Assembly (NCBI GenBank): GCA_002717765.1
Contig: PBCB01000033.1
Location: forward strand, 14,838-25,473
Length of the DNA: 10,636 nt
Origin: Fidelibacterota bacterium
GTDB taxonomy: Bacteria > Marinisomatota > Marinisomatia > Marinisomatales > TCS55
Direction: 5' to 3'
Within the stretch, counting starts at the first letter, position 1. The number at the start of each line of letters is the position of its first letter. Below, piece after piece: positions 1 to 7,673 of this stretch. The position numbers and the translations under genes were made by a program. Under the pieces are notes generated by a model. The model saw only the letters and a program-made list of their open reading frames with translations. It did not search any database and had not been told where the DNA came from.

Positions 1-1739
1 GAGTTCCATTGAATATTACTGCTTTTTGTTATTGTTTGGTTATTTAATATTAAATCTACTTGCCTACCTAGAATATCAACAATATCGATTGTTAGTTTTT
101 GATTGATACTGGATTGTATAGGTATAGTCAAATGATTATTAAATGGATTTGGGTATAATTCACCTAATTCAAATGATCGAGGTAGTTCAATAGGGTTAAA
201 GCCCAAACCCTCTGTTCTATTAATGACCAATCCATTCAAGAATGGCCCTGCAGCTCCATAACCTTGACCGTAAAGATTTAAATCAAAATGGATATCTAGA
301 ATTCCATCGGTAACTGGAATATATTTAACCTTTTTATCAAAAGCGGTGTGCATGCCGACCCGGCTAGATACATCTAGATTGGTTATATATTCTTCGCCTT
401 CAATGCGCACATTGAAAGCCCGACCATTTGCCTGGTAATGATTATCAGAAAACATAAGGGTAATATCGTAAATGCCAGGGATAACGCGAGCTCTATAGAC
501 AGCAATTCGCTCAGCAGACGATCGATACACTCTATCATTTGAAGTATTTTTAATATTGATATTCGAAATGGATTGGTGATTACCGTTCATATGGCCGTAA
601 TCCCCATCATCATACCACCAAAATTTATCAGCTAAAAAATCGCCTACTTTTTCTCCGCCAACATTAATCTTAAGTGGAAGTTTCGCCGGTTTTACGTTTT
701 TGATAATCAATATTTGATTGGTTTGACTATTTCCAAAAATATCTTTAATACCCGATAGGGAAATTCTATATGTTTTGTTTTCATCCATCCCATTTGCAGA
801 TAGATGTACAGTCCTTTGATTCGGATCAAGTATAATCTTATTTATTTGAACATCATTAATCGTATAGCTTGCTCTATTGAATGCACTGGTTGAGTCAAGC
901 TCTTCTGAAAATTTTAGTGAAATCAAATTATCAGATCTGTAGCCGTATAGCCCTTTGGGTCCAATATTATCTTGATATCCAAACGCATTATTATATGTTA
1001 AACACAGAATCATTTTTCCATCCCGATAAACAACATTTTGAGGTTCAAATTTTACACGATTACCTGAAAATGTATGCGTAGCCTTTTCCCATCTATCAGA
1101 GTCAAAGCTATTGAATTCATCCTTCCATTTTAATTTGAATGCGTTATCTGAACCATAATCACCGGATCCAGGCACATATTCATAATAGGCAGCGTAATCA
1201 TAATAGGCAAAACGGGGAATAATGTCCTCATTCCATTTCCCAACCCAATCCTCATAGACAGGCACCCAAAGATTCATCATAATCTTTTGAGCGTATTTTA
1301 ATGTAGATATATAATTATGCTTTGGCAGATCTTGCCTATAGTATTCTACGCCATCAACAAACCATGCTACATAAGTTGGTGTCCATTCAAATGCGTAATC
1401 ATGGTATTCAATGTGAGGATTAAAGTTCTCAATATAATTTTCTCTGAGGTGACTTGACTGTCCGGGCGTTATCGTATTCATGCTAACAATATTTTCCCAT
1501 CGGCCTAATACCTCAAAGTCAATCTCATTCCAAATATGAGACCCATTGATTAATTCATCCTGGTAGGTGAAAAATGATGAGACCAATCCATCACCTTGTG
1601 CAGATTTGAATCTCGCTTCAAATCTGCCATATAGATAGGATTCTTTAGTCCTAAGTTCACCGCCAAAATATTTTTGACCAAACGATAAAGAAATCAGGCA
1701 ATAAAAGGCTAATAAATATTTAATTGAGTTTTGAGCCAT
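1..1739 (-). CDS. Secreted GH16 beta-glucanase (lichenase-like), circularly permuted, with Ig-like, malectin-like and T9SS sorting domains; 3' end outside window
   Basis: The gene reads in from ATG at 1739 and stays open for 579 codons to the left edge, so its C-terminus is missing. Residues 1-21 are a signal peptide. Residues about 23-250 form a GH16 glucanase domain with the catalytic motif NEIDFEVLG (71-79). By family knowledge E72 is the nucleophile, D74 the helper and E76 the acid/base. KIMMNLW (152-158) and WFVDG (126-130) also match lichenases. The order is permuted: WKDEFNSFDSDRWEK (205-219), normally N-terminal, follows the rest, as in Fibrobacter succinogenes lichenase. Residues about 263-349 look like an SbsA-type Ig-like domain. 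Residues about 356-509 look malectin-like (INVGG, VYRSSAERIAVYRARVIPGIYD, LNGLVI) and may bind carbohydrate. LGELYPNPFN (525-534) opens a type A sorting domain for T9SS export. The start overlaps the preceding gene by 20 bp. Expected activity is endo-hydrolysis of beta-1,3-1,4- or beta-1,3-glucan outside the cell. The exact substrate is inferred. Confidence 0.92.
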   Translation of the reverse strand, partial: MAQNSIKYLLAFYCLISLSFGQKYFGGELRTKESYLYGRFEARFKSAQGDGLVSSFFTYQDELINGSHIWNEIDFEVLGRWENIVSMNTITPGQSSHLRENYIENFNPHIEYHDYAFEWTPTYVAWFVDGVEYYRQDLPKHNYISTLKYAQKIMMNLWVPVYEDWVGKWNEDIIPRFAYYDYAAYYEYVPGSGDYGSDNAFKLKWKDEFNSFDSDRWEKATHTFSGNRVKFEPQNVVYRDGKMILCLTYNNAFGYQDNIGPKGLYGYRSDNLISLKFSEELDSTSAFNRASYTINDVQINKIILDPNQRTVHLSANGMDENKTYRISLSGIKDIFGNSQTNQILIIKNVKPAKLPLKINVGGEKVGDFLADKFWWYDDGDYGHMNGNHQSISNINIKNTSNDRVYRSSAERIAVYRARVIPGIYDITLMFSDNHYQANGRAFNVRIEGEEYITNLDVSSRVGMHTAFDKKVKYIPVTDGILDIHFDLNLYGQGYGAAGPFLNGLVINRTEGLGFNPIELPRSFELGELYPNPFNNHLTIPIQSSINQKLTIDIVDILGRQVDLILNNQTITKSSNIQWN

Positions 1740-3174
1740 AATTAAGATAGCTATCATCTGTATAAGATGGAAAATTTGGTACCATTACTGGGTAGGGTAC
1801 ATTGCTCTGCGTCACAAACATATCAACATTGGAAATTTTGATTTGTTCAAATAAATCAGTATTAATGTAAATACTCTTATCATACTTGTCCTGCAATTTA
1901 TCAATAATCGGCTTCATATTGATATGACGATCTTGTAAGGTTGAATTTTGATCGTAAAGCTTTGAAGATTGATAGGCAAGAAAGCTATCTTTCCAAATCA
2001 TTTCACTTTGAGCCACCTCAAAAGATTTATCTAATTCCATATCATAAGCTTTGATTGTCAGAAATTTATCCTGAATAAAATCAATGATCGCTAGCTTAAA
2101 CTGCTCAGGAAATTCTTTAGCATTCATTTTTTTCTTTCTAAATACCAAAGGGTGCGACAATAGTTCTTTTTCAAATTTTTTGATTTTCCAGGCATTGCCA
2201 TTCACCTCAAAAAGGGGAAGATCAGAAAAGTCGTTATCAAGCGGCCTTAAATCCTCAACCGTCAAAAACTCTCCACTATTAAATAGTGCGCTTGAGATTG
2301 CAGATTCTTTTTCTTGTCGCGACCTAAAGAATCTTTCACCAAGCGCCTTAGCGTATGGCTCTAATACATCACGATTGAATGCAATCTCTTTCCCTTGCAT
2401 CACTTCAGCTACAAATGCTTTATATACTTTTAGGCCTTTTCTTTCTTTTAACGTATTCACTACCTGTTCACGTCGTTCAGTGATTGCTTTATCGGTCATA
2501 GCCATCCGATCGGTCCAACCATTGATCTTCATTAGGAAAAATGAACCATCATCCAATTGAAATGGGCCAACGATTTGATTTTTACTTACTGGGCGATTAA
2601 ATAAAGCTTGATTAATTATTGCATTATTGGGTTCTTCCCATTTAACCTGACGGGTTGGGATATTATCTCCAAAATTAGACCTATAGATATCTTCAAATGG
2701 AATGTTATCATTCAACGCACTTTTCACCGAATCTAAAAATTGCCCTCCAGGGAATGAAAAATGACTAATATTATATGTTCTACTTGCCATTTTATAATAA
2801 TGGCGGATCTCCTCCCGGTCAAGAGATGACTTTGAATAGCCTTCGTTGTAATATAAAAGCTGTCTCATCGATTGCTCTTTGCGTCCTTGAATAAACGCAG
2901 CTGCTCCTGAATTAATTGTATTTACTCCTGACGCTTCTATTTCAATAGCCAGCAACTTTTCTGCGATTAGATTATTTAATATTATTTTTTTATGTAAGTA
3001 CAAATTGCCCTTACAATAATCAGGGCGGATAGTGTATTCAGCGCGCTGTAAAAAATCTTTTGAAGTAATAATGCGATTGCCAACCTTTGCAAGGACATCA
3101 TCTGGTGTTTGCGATAAACTATCCTTTGCGCATCCAATAATAAAGAGTAATGGAAGTAGGCGAATTAGCGGCAA
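1720..3174 (-). CDS. SurA/PrsA-like peptidyl-prolyl isomerase-type lipoprotein (probable foldase)
   Basis: This is a 484-residue protein. Its N-terminus has a short hydrophobic stretch ending in the lipobox IIGC (C15), so it is probably anchored to a membrane by lipid. Residues about 23-130 resemble the SurA N-terminal chaperone region (DDVLAKVGNRIITSKDF, then helices with LIAEKLL). Residues about 132-222 follow the layout of a parvulin domain (YNISHFSF, IPFEDIYRSNFGDN, QIVGPFQLDDGSFFLMKING) but lack the usual GGDLGWF-type core, so isomerase activity may be lost. The remaining half is helical and charged, as in other long FCB foldases. The start is TTG at 3174: there is no ATG between it and the in-frame TAG at 3184-3186, and starting later would lose the lipobox. 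It lies 9 bp after the PorV-like gene and overlaps the glucanase gene by 20 bp. The likely role is chaperoning outer-membrane or secreted proteins of this locus, which is an inference. Family assignment is fairly sure; activity is not. Confidence 0.8.
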   Translation of the reverse strand: MPLIRLLPLLFIIGCAKDSLSQTPDDVLAKVGNRIITSKDFLQRAEYTIRPDYCKGNLYLHKKIILNNLIAEKLLAIEIEASGVNTINSGAAAFIQGRKEQSMRQLLYYNEGYSKSSLDREEIRHYYKMASRTYNISHFSFPGGQFLDSVKSALNDNIPFEDIYRSNFGDNIPTRQVKWEEPNNAIINQALFNRPVSKNQIVGPFQLDDGSFFLMKINGWTDRMAMTDKAITERREQVVNTLKERKGLKVYKAFVAEVMQGKEIAFNRDVLEPYAKALGERFFRSRQEKESAISSALFNSGEFLTVEDLRPLDNDFSDLPLFEVNGNAWKIKKFEKELLSHPLVFRKKKMNAKEFPEQFKLAIIDFIQDKFLTIKAYDMELDKSFEVAQSEMIWKDSFLAYQSSKLYDQNSTLQDRHINMKPIIDKLQDKYDKSIYINTDLFEQIKISNVDMFVTQSNVPYPVMVPNFPSYTDDSYLNYGSKLN

Positions 3175-3183
3175 AAGAAAAAA

Positions 3184-4230
3184 CTAAAATCCAACGCTAA
3201 TGGTGTATGAACTCAAGTCTCCTAATAATCCTGCCGTTCTTCTAGAATAATCCAACTGAACAACTTGATTGTTCATTAAATTGATTTTAACTCCTCCGCC
3301 ATAAGTAGGGCCAAATTGGGAATCCTTCATGAATAGTGATTTGTATCCAGATCTTAAATATAAACTTCCTTGTCCAGCCATACGTAGCTCATATTGGCCA
3401 CCAACATTGATATATTCAGAATTGTTATTGGGGTGGACAGCATCCACAGCAACTACCATGCGGTGCACATCGGTATAAATCGGCTTTACACCTACACCTA
3501 TTCTAAATAGCAAGGGGAGCTCCCAGCCTTGAGGGCGAAATTGCCCTGCAACATCCGCAAAGTTTCCATCTTCATAAGGGGAAATATCAATAGGGTTTAA
3601 TAAATCAATCCCATCATACTTCATCCGTGTACCATAATTTGAAATGCTCATACCAATTCGCATTCCGTCTTCTTTTTTTCCTGTTGGCGAAAGAAATTCT
3701 GTATTAACAATTGAACCCACATCAAGAGCAAATGCATTCGCAGTAGAGTGCCATATTTTTGATGAAATTACTTTTGCAGTAGCTCCAAAAGAAAACCATT
3801 GAACAATTTTTCTAGAAAAAGTTAAGCCCGCACTATATTCATTGGCTGAAAAATTTTCGCCGGTACCTTCTTGTTGAGACATCGAAGTAACTTCCATATC
3901 ACCATAACCCATATGGGTTAGGCTTAATGCAAAAGTACCTACCCTATTAACGTGGATTGTTGATCCTACAAACATCATATTAATATCAAGGACCCAAGGT
4001 TGGAGCATAAATGAATTCTCATTTTTATTAATAAATGCTATCGCAGCAGGATTCCAATACACTGCTGATGGACCCTCCGCTATAGTTACCCCTGCATCCC
4101 CCATCGCAGCATTGGAACTACCAACGCCAATTTCCAAAAAATTAGCTGCAGTCGATCCGTACCGATTGATAGTTTGCGAGAAAATTGTTGAACTAATCAG
4201 CAATAAATAGAGTAGGGATCTTCTTATCAT
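3184..4230 (-). CDS. PorV/PorQ-family outer-membrane barrel protein
   Basis: This 348-residue protein has a signal peptide (MIRR followed by a hydrophobic run, likely cut near S18-Q19) and ends in a C-terminal phenylalanine (ISVGF), typical of outer-membrane barrels. The N-terminal hallmark of the PorV/PorQ family is clear: AAMGDAGVTIAEGPSAVYWNPAA (41-63, given here in two parts as AAMGDAGV and PSAVYWNPAA). The rest shows alternating barrel-like strands with glycine-rich turns (GTFALSLTHMGYGD, YGGGVKINL, VQLDYSRR). PorV is the FadL-like barrel that shuttles T9SS cargo from the translocon to the attachment complex; PorQ-type paralogues have related roles. The ATG overlaps the stop of the upstream T9SS cargo gene in an ATGA arrangement, with GGTGA just upstream as a possible ribosome-binding site. 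This suggests the two products are made together. Whether it is a general PorV or a paralogue dedicated to this locus cannot be told from the window. Confidence 0.87.
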   Translation of the reverse strand: MIRRSLLYLLLISSTIFSQTINRYGSTAANFLEIGVGSSNAAMGDAGVTIAEGPSAVYWNPAAIAFINKNENSFMLQPWVLDINMMFVGSTIHVNRVGTFALSLTHMGYGDMEVTSMSQQEGTGENFSANEYSAGLTFSRKIVQWFSFGATAKVISSKIWHSTANAFALDVGSIVNTEFLSPTGKKEDGMRIGMSISNYGTRMKYDGIDLLNPIDISPYEDGNFADVAGQFRPQGWELPLLFRIGVGVKPIYTDVHRMVVAVDAVHPNNNSEYINVGGQYELRMAGQGSLYLRSGYKSLFMKDSQFGPTYGGGVKINLMNNQVVQLDYSRRTAGLLGDLSSYTISVGF

Positions 4231-7200
4231 TTGATCACCGCAAACTTTCCAAGTTTTTTGTCACCTGTTTCAAGTGATTCTACATGGTATAAATACATAC
4301 CAGCAGCAATCTCTAGCCCTTCTCTTGTGAGCATATCCCAATGGACCGTTCCATCCTGGGGTGAGTTGTTCACAGTTATTTCATCCACTAAAATCCCGCT
4401 TACAGTAAATATTTTAATCCTGGCTTGTGCGGGAATATTTGTAAATAATAAACGTCTGCGTTGATTCAGAAATTGATTGGAAACAGCAGGCTCCATCACA
4501 TTTGTAGCAACGTATGGATTAGGAACCACTCGAATATCTTTCATCGTATTTTTTAATGAATCGGCATTCAATTCATCATATGAATTGATGGTAAATATTA
4601 TATTATCTGTTTTCCAAAATGGCCTGATAAATTTCACGCGGAAAACATCATCGCTTTTTGGGTAGGTCGCATCAGAGGCCAGTGAGAAATCGATAATAAA
4701 AGCTGTTCCACCCCATTTTTTGTCCTTACTAACCCCACCTACAACTATGCGATCTTCATACTTATCATATTGTCCATTTTTGTTTACATCATAAACAACC
4801 ATATCCATAATTTCATAATCTCCATCGCTTTTTTGGATTGTATTATTTTTGACATAAAAATTGAAATTTTGACCCAATAAGATCTGATTGGTTGCAATCC
4901 GCTTATCTTCCTCATCTCTTATATTCAATTTAGATGTGGCAACTGTTGAGTAGCGCGCAGGATCAGCAGTGAAAATAATATCATAATCCCAAGGCATATA
5001 TTTAGACTCTCTAGGTGTAGGAAAGATTCGCATGATCCCGCTACCTTGAACCCATCCAGAATTTGCATAATCATATGATGGTTCTGTAAATGGTTGATCA
5101 ATTCTTAGTTGAATACCATCAAAAACATCGGATTTGACTACTATATCAGGATTGAGTGTCCAAGCGCTTAGCGAATCTAAATAAAGCAGATTACTACCGA
5201 CATATTTTTGTGCGTTTTCAGAATAAACCAGTTCTGATGTAGAGGAATTATAGACATTGATTCCGCTCGTTGTATATAAAATTCCATATTCATATGATGC
5301 AAGTTGAGAGACCGTATCCACTTCAAATTCTACAAGATATTGATTATTAGGACGAATACTCGCCTGTGCCAACAGCACAGGTTCAACCGTTCCTCCGCCT
5401 GATAGATTGCTCTCATTAATTGTTATATCTGGAGACTGATATCCTGCCGCAGGTTTAGTGGGTGTAACAATCGCAACATTCTTACCTATCGATCGGACTT
5501 CCTCTGCTTCGTTTAATTCTACAACGACATTATTCTCAGATGGGGCGATGCCAGGACCAATGTTTGGAGCCCCATAATCATAGGCAACTAAACCATAGTA
5601 ATAGGTACGGCCATTCATTACGGTATTATCAACAAATACGTGCGAGATTCCATTATCGGTTCCAAGATTATAGGCTACGCCATTAATCAATCCAAAATCA
5701 GTGAAGCCAAATTTTCCATCTTTGATATCGCACTGAAAAATAGGCTTCATGAATGTCGGCGTACCATAACCATCAGTGATTACTTCTGCATCTGAGAAAT
5801 ATTTATCGGTTGCCCTAAATACTTTGTACCCTTCAAAGTCATTAATATTTCCTAAAAATGGATCGCGCGTTTTGGTATCTGAAACATTATCCCAAGTGAG
5901 GATGACTTTCCCATCGGCGGGCGTAGCGGTAAGGGTAGGCATTTTAGGTGGCTGAGCAAATCGGTAGTCTTTTTCATAAATGACCTGAACAATCTTTTTT
6001 AATTCATAAAGAGAAGGCGCTGTATGATCAGAAGAGTTTAAACCTTCTAATGGATCGAAGGAGTGTAGTTCAGCCATTGAAATTCTTTCTGATCTTCCGC
6101 GATAAAGCGGGAAGGGTCCGGATGCAAAAATCTCAATAAGGTTTGAAATATTTTCAATGTACTCTTCTAAAACATTTTCTCCAATCAATTCCCACATCGC
6201 TTGATCATTTTTAAACCACCAGGTCTGATTTGATTGTGAATGACTGGGAACAGGGAATAATCGAAATGAGGTCAGTCCAATCATATCAGATTCAGAAACA
6301 TCTGTTACGGCAAAATTTGGTTCAGAACCTATACCTTCTTTATAATCTGGCTTGTGATTACCTTCGCCTTCATCGGGCCCTGTATAATTCAACTCTCCAG
6401 GTGCAACCCCATCCAATCCAATGTCATCACCAAAAAACTCCGATTCAGAATAAATTCCATCATTATTTAAATCTTCACCATCTTCCCAATCTTGATCCTC
6501 ATCTGCATCCCAATGCTCTTTAAGATCCTCTTCTTTTAATCTATAGAACGATAGAAAATCTTGGAGGTTATGAATCCCATCAGTGGGGCCAATTTTGTTT
6601 ACGGCTACATTATCTCTTTTTTCATTCAATAGCCCATCTTTATCATTATCTTCATTATCATAAGGAACACCTGGACTTTCTAGATAAGCAAATCCCATAG
6701 TGCCCGTAGGTAGGCCACCCTTACCAATCCCATTAATATCCCATGAATAGGACATATCTAAATCCGTGTCAAAAAATGCTAACTCATCACTTCCATCATC
6801 ACCAATCGCATTATCAACCCAATAGCCAAATGCGACCTCCGTCAAATCATAATCAGAAATATTGGCAATACTATACTCCCAGAATATTGCATCTCGTGCT
6901 TGGGGGTTGTTCCATTGAAATCCCCTAGCCTCAACCCGCAGCCCAAGGCCACCCCATGGGTTTCCAGCTCCAATGGTTACTTGCTTATTAATTTCACCAA
7001 TCGTTTTTCCTTTTCTAGGATAATAACGTACCCGATCAGGAAGCTCTAGGTATTCTTGGTCTTGTGCATCATTAACAACAAAATAGGTTTCCATATCTGC
7101 ATAAATAATTCCACGTCCGAACCTGCCGTCCCACTCGCCCGGCCATTTAGTTTCACGACCAATAGATGGCCATCCATTTGTTGGCCATGAACTTGGTCTA

Positions 7201-7673
7201 TTGCTCATCGCAGGGTATTCACCGGTCTCATTAAAATATCCAAAAGCTGGATAAAATCCATATTCAAAAGTTCCTGCTGGATTGACATCCATTTCTTCGC
7301 GGTAGCTTGTTTGAAGAAAATAAAGCTCATGAAGATCATCTGCGTTATCGATAATGCTTCTATCTGTTACAACGGTACTATCAATTCTGGTCGTTGGGTC
7401 ATCTTTGATATAAACCTTGGCACCAACAAGAAGCCCAATCCCATCTACCATTTTAAGACCATCTAGATTATTGGGCCATCTAGATACATTTGATTTTGGC
7501 CAATCTGAAAGTTCTGTTGTATTTCTAAAATAGAGGAAGACTCTATTTCCAGTCATATAACCTTCGCGCTCTGCTGCTATATCACCTGCAGGGTCTTCAG
7601 GTCCTTCATATTTTTTGCTTTGGGCAAATAGCAATGGAATAGTTAATAATAAAATACAGAGGTGTTTTAGCAT
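4227..7673 (-). CDS. Large secreted T9SS cargo protein with Asp-rich loops, FN3-like region and type A sorting domain; function unknown
   Basis: This protein has 1148 residues. It has a signal peptide (MLKHLCILLLTIPLLFAQ, cut near A17). The first 330 or so residues are rich in Trp, Tyr and Gly and match no enzyme family I recognise. Two acidic stretches follow: DNEDNDKDG near residues 339-350 and DADEDQDWEDGEDLNNDG near 388-410. Their D-x-D-x-D/N-G spacing resembles thrombospondin-3, dockerin or EF-hand calcium loops. Residues about 574-719 look like a fibronectin type III region (ADGKVILTWDN, FEGYKVFRAT, TYYYGLVAYD). A DxNxxGxYD stretch (DVNKNGQYDKYED) comes near residue 960. The last 105 residues are a sorting domain (IRVVPNPYVATN, RIKIFTVSGILVDEI, GMYLYHVESLETGDKKLGKFAVIK). 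The ATG follows the receptor's TAA with no gap, and GGGAG lies 11 nt upstream. I infer a surface-anchored ligand-binding or receptor-partner protein. No catalytic motif was found. Confidence 0.88.
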   Translation of the reverse strand: MLKHLCILLLTIPLLFAQSKKYEGPEDPAGDIAAEREGYMTGNRVFLYFRNTTELSDWPKSNVSRWPNNLDGLKMVDGIGLLVGAKVYIKDDPTTRIDSTVVTDRSIIDNADDLHELYFLQTSYREEMDVNPAGTFEYGFYPAFGYFNETGEYPAMSNRPSSWPTNGWPSIGRETKWPGEWDGRFGRGIIYADMETYFVVNDAQDQEYLELPDRVRYYPRKGKTIGEINKQVTIGAGNPWGGLGLRVEARGFQWNNPQARDAIFWEYSIANISDYDLTEVAFGYWVDNAIGDDGSDELAFFDTDLDMSYSWDINGIGKGGLPTGTMGFAYLESPGVPYDNEDNDKDGLLNEKRDNVAVNKIGPTDGIHNLQDFLSFYRLKEEDLKEHWDADEDQDWEDGEDLNNDGIYSESEFFGDDIGLDGVAPGELNYTGPDEGEGNHKPDYKEGIGSEPNFAVTDVSESDMIGLTSFRLFPVPSHSQSNQTWWFKNDQAMWELIGENVLEEYIENISNLIEIFASGPFPLYRGRSERISMAELHSFDPLEGLNSSDHTAPSLYELKKIVQVIYEKDYRFAQPPKMPTLTATPADGKVILTWDNVSDTKTRDPFLGNINDFEGYKVFRATDKYFSDAEVITDGYGTPTFMKPIFQCDIKDGKFGFTDFGLINGVAYNLGTDNGISHVFVDNTVMNGRTYYYGLVAYDYGAPNIGPGIAPSENNVVVELNEAEEVRSIGKNVAIVTPTKPAAGYQSPDITINESNLSGGGTVEPVLLAQASIRPNNQYLVEFEVDTVSQLASYEYGILYTTSGINVYNSSTSELVYSENAQKYVGSNLLYLDSLSAWTLNPDIVVKSDVFDGIQLRIDQPFTEPSYDYANSGWVQGSGIMRIFPTPRESKYMPWDYDIIFTADPARYSTVATSKLNIRDEEDKRIATNQILLGQNFNFYVKNNTIQKSDGDYEIMDMVVYDVNKNGQYDKYEDRIVVGGVSKDKKWGGTAFIIDFSLASDATYPKSDDVFRVKFIRPFWKTDNIIFTINSYDELNADSLKNTMKDIRVVPNPYVATNVMEPAVSNQFLNQRRRLLFTNIPAQARIKIFTVSGILVDEITVNNSPQDGTVHWDMLTREGLEIAAGMYLYHVESLETGDKKLGKFAVIK

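Noticed and set aside
1180..1209. Direct repeat of TCATAATAGGCA (two copies, 18 bp apart)
   Set aside because: It is explained by the repeated protein segment AYYDYAAYYEY in the glucanase. There is no sign of a mobile element or regulatory array.
2084..2560. 158-codon open frame on the plus strand
   Set aside because: It lies wholly inside the foldase gene on the other strand, has a serine- and phenylalanine-rich composition typical of an antisense shadow, and shows no domain or start signal.
6230..6523. 97-codon plus-strand frame rich in His, Leu and Gln
   Set aside because: It is the antisense of the acidic Asp/Glu-coding stretch of the 1148-residue protein, which explains its odd composition.
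6404..6670. Repeated ATC/TCATT-type low-complexity sequence
   Set aside because: It reflects runs of Asp and Glu codons in the acidic loops of the coding sequence, not a DNA repeat or CRISPR.
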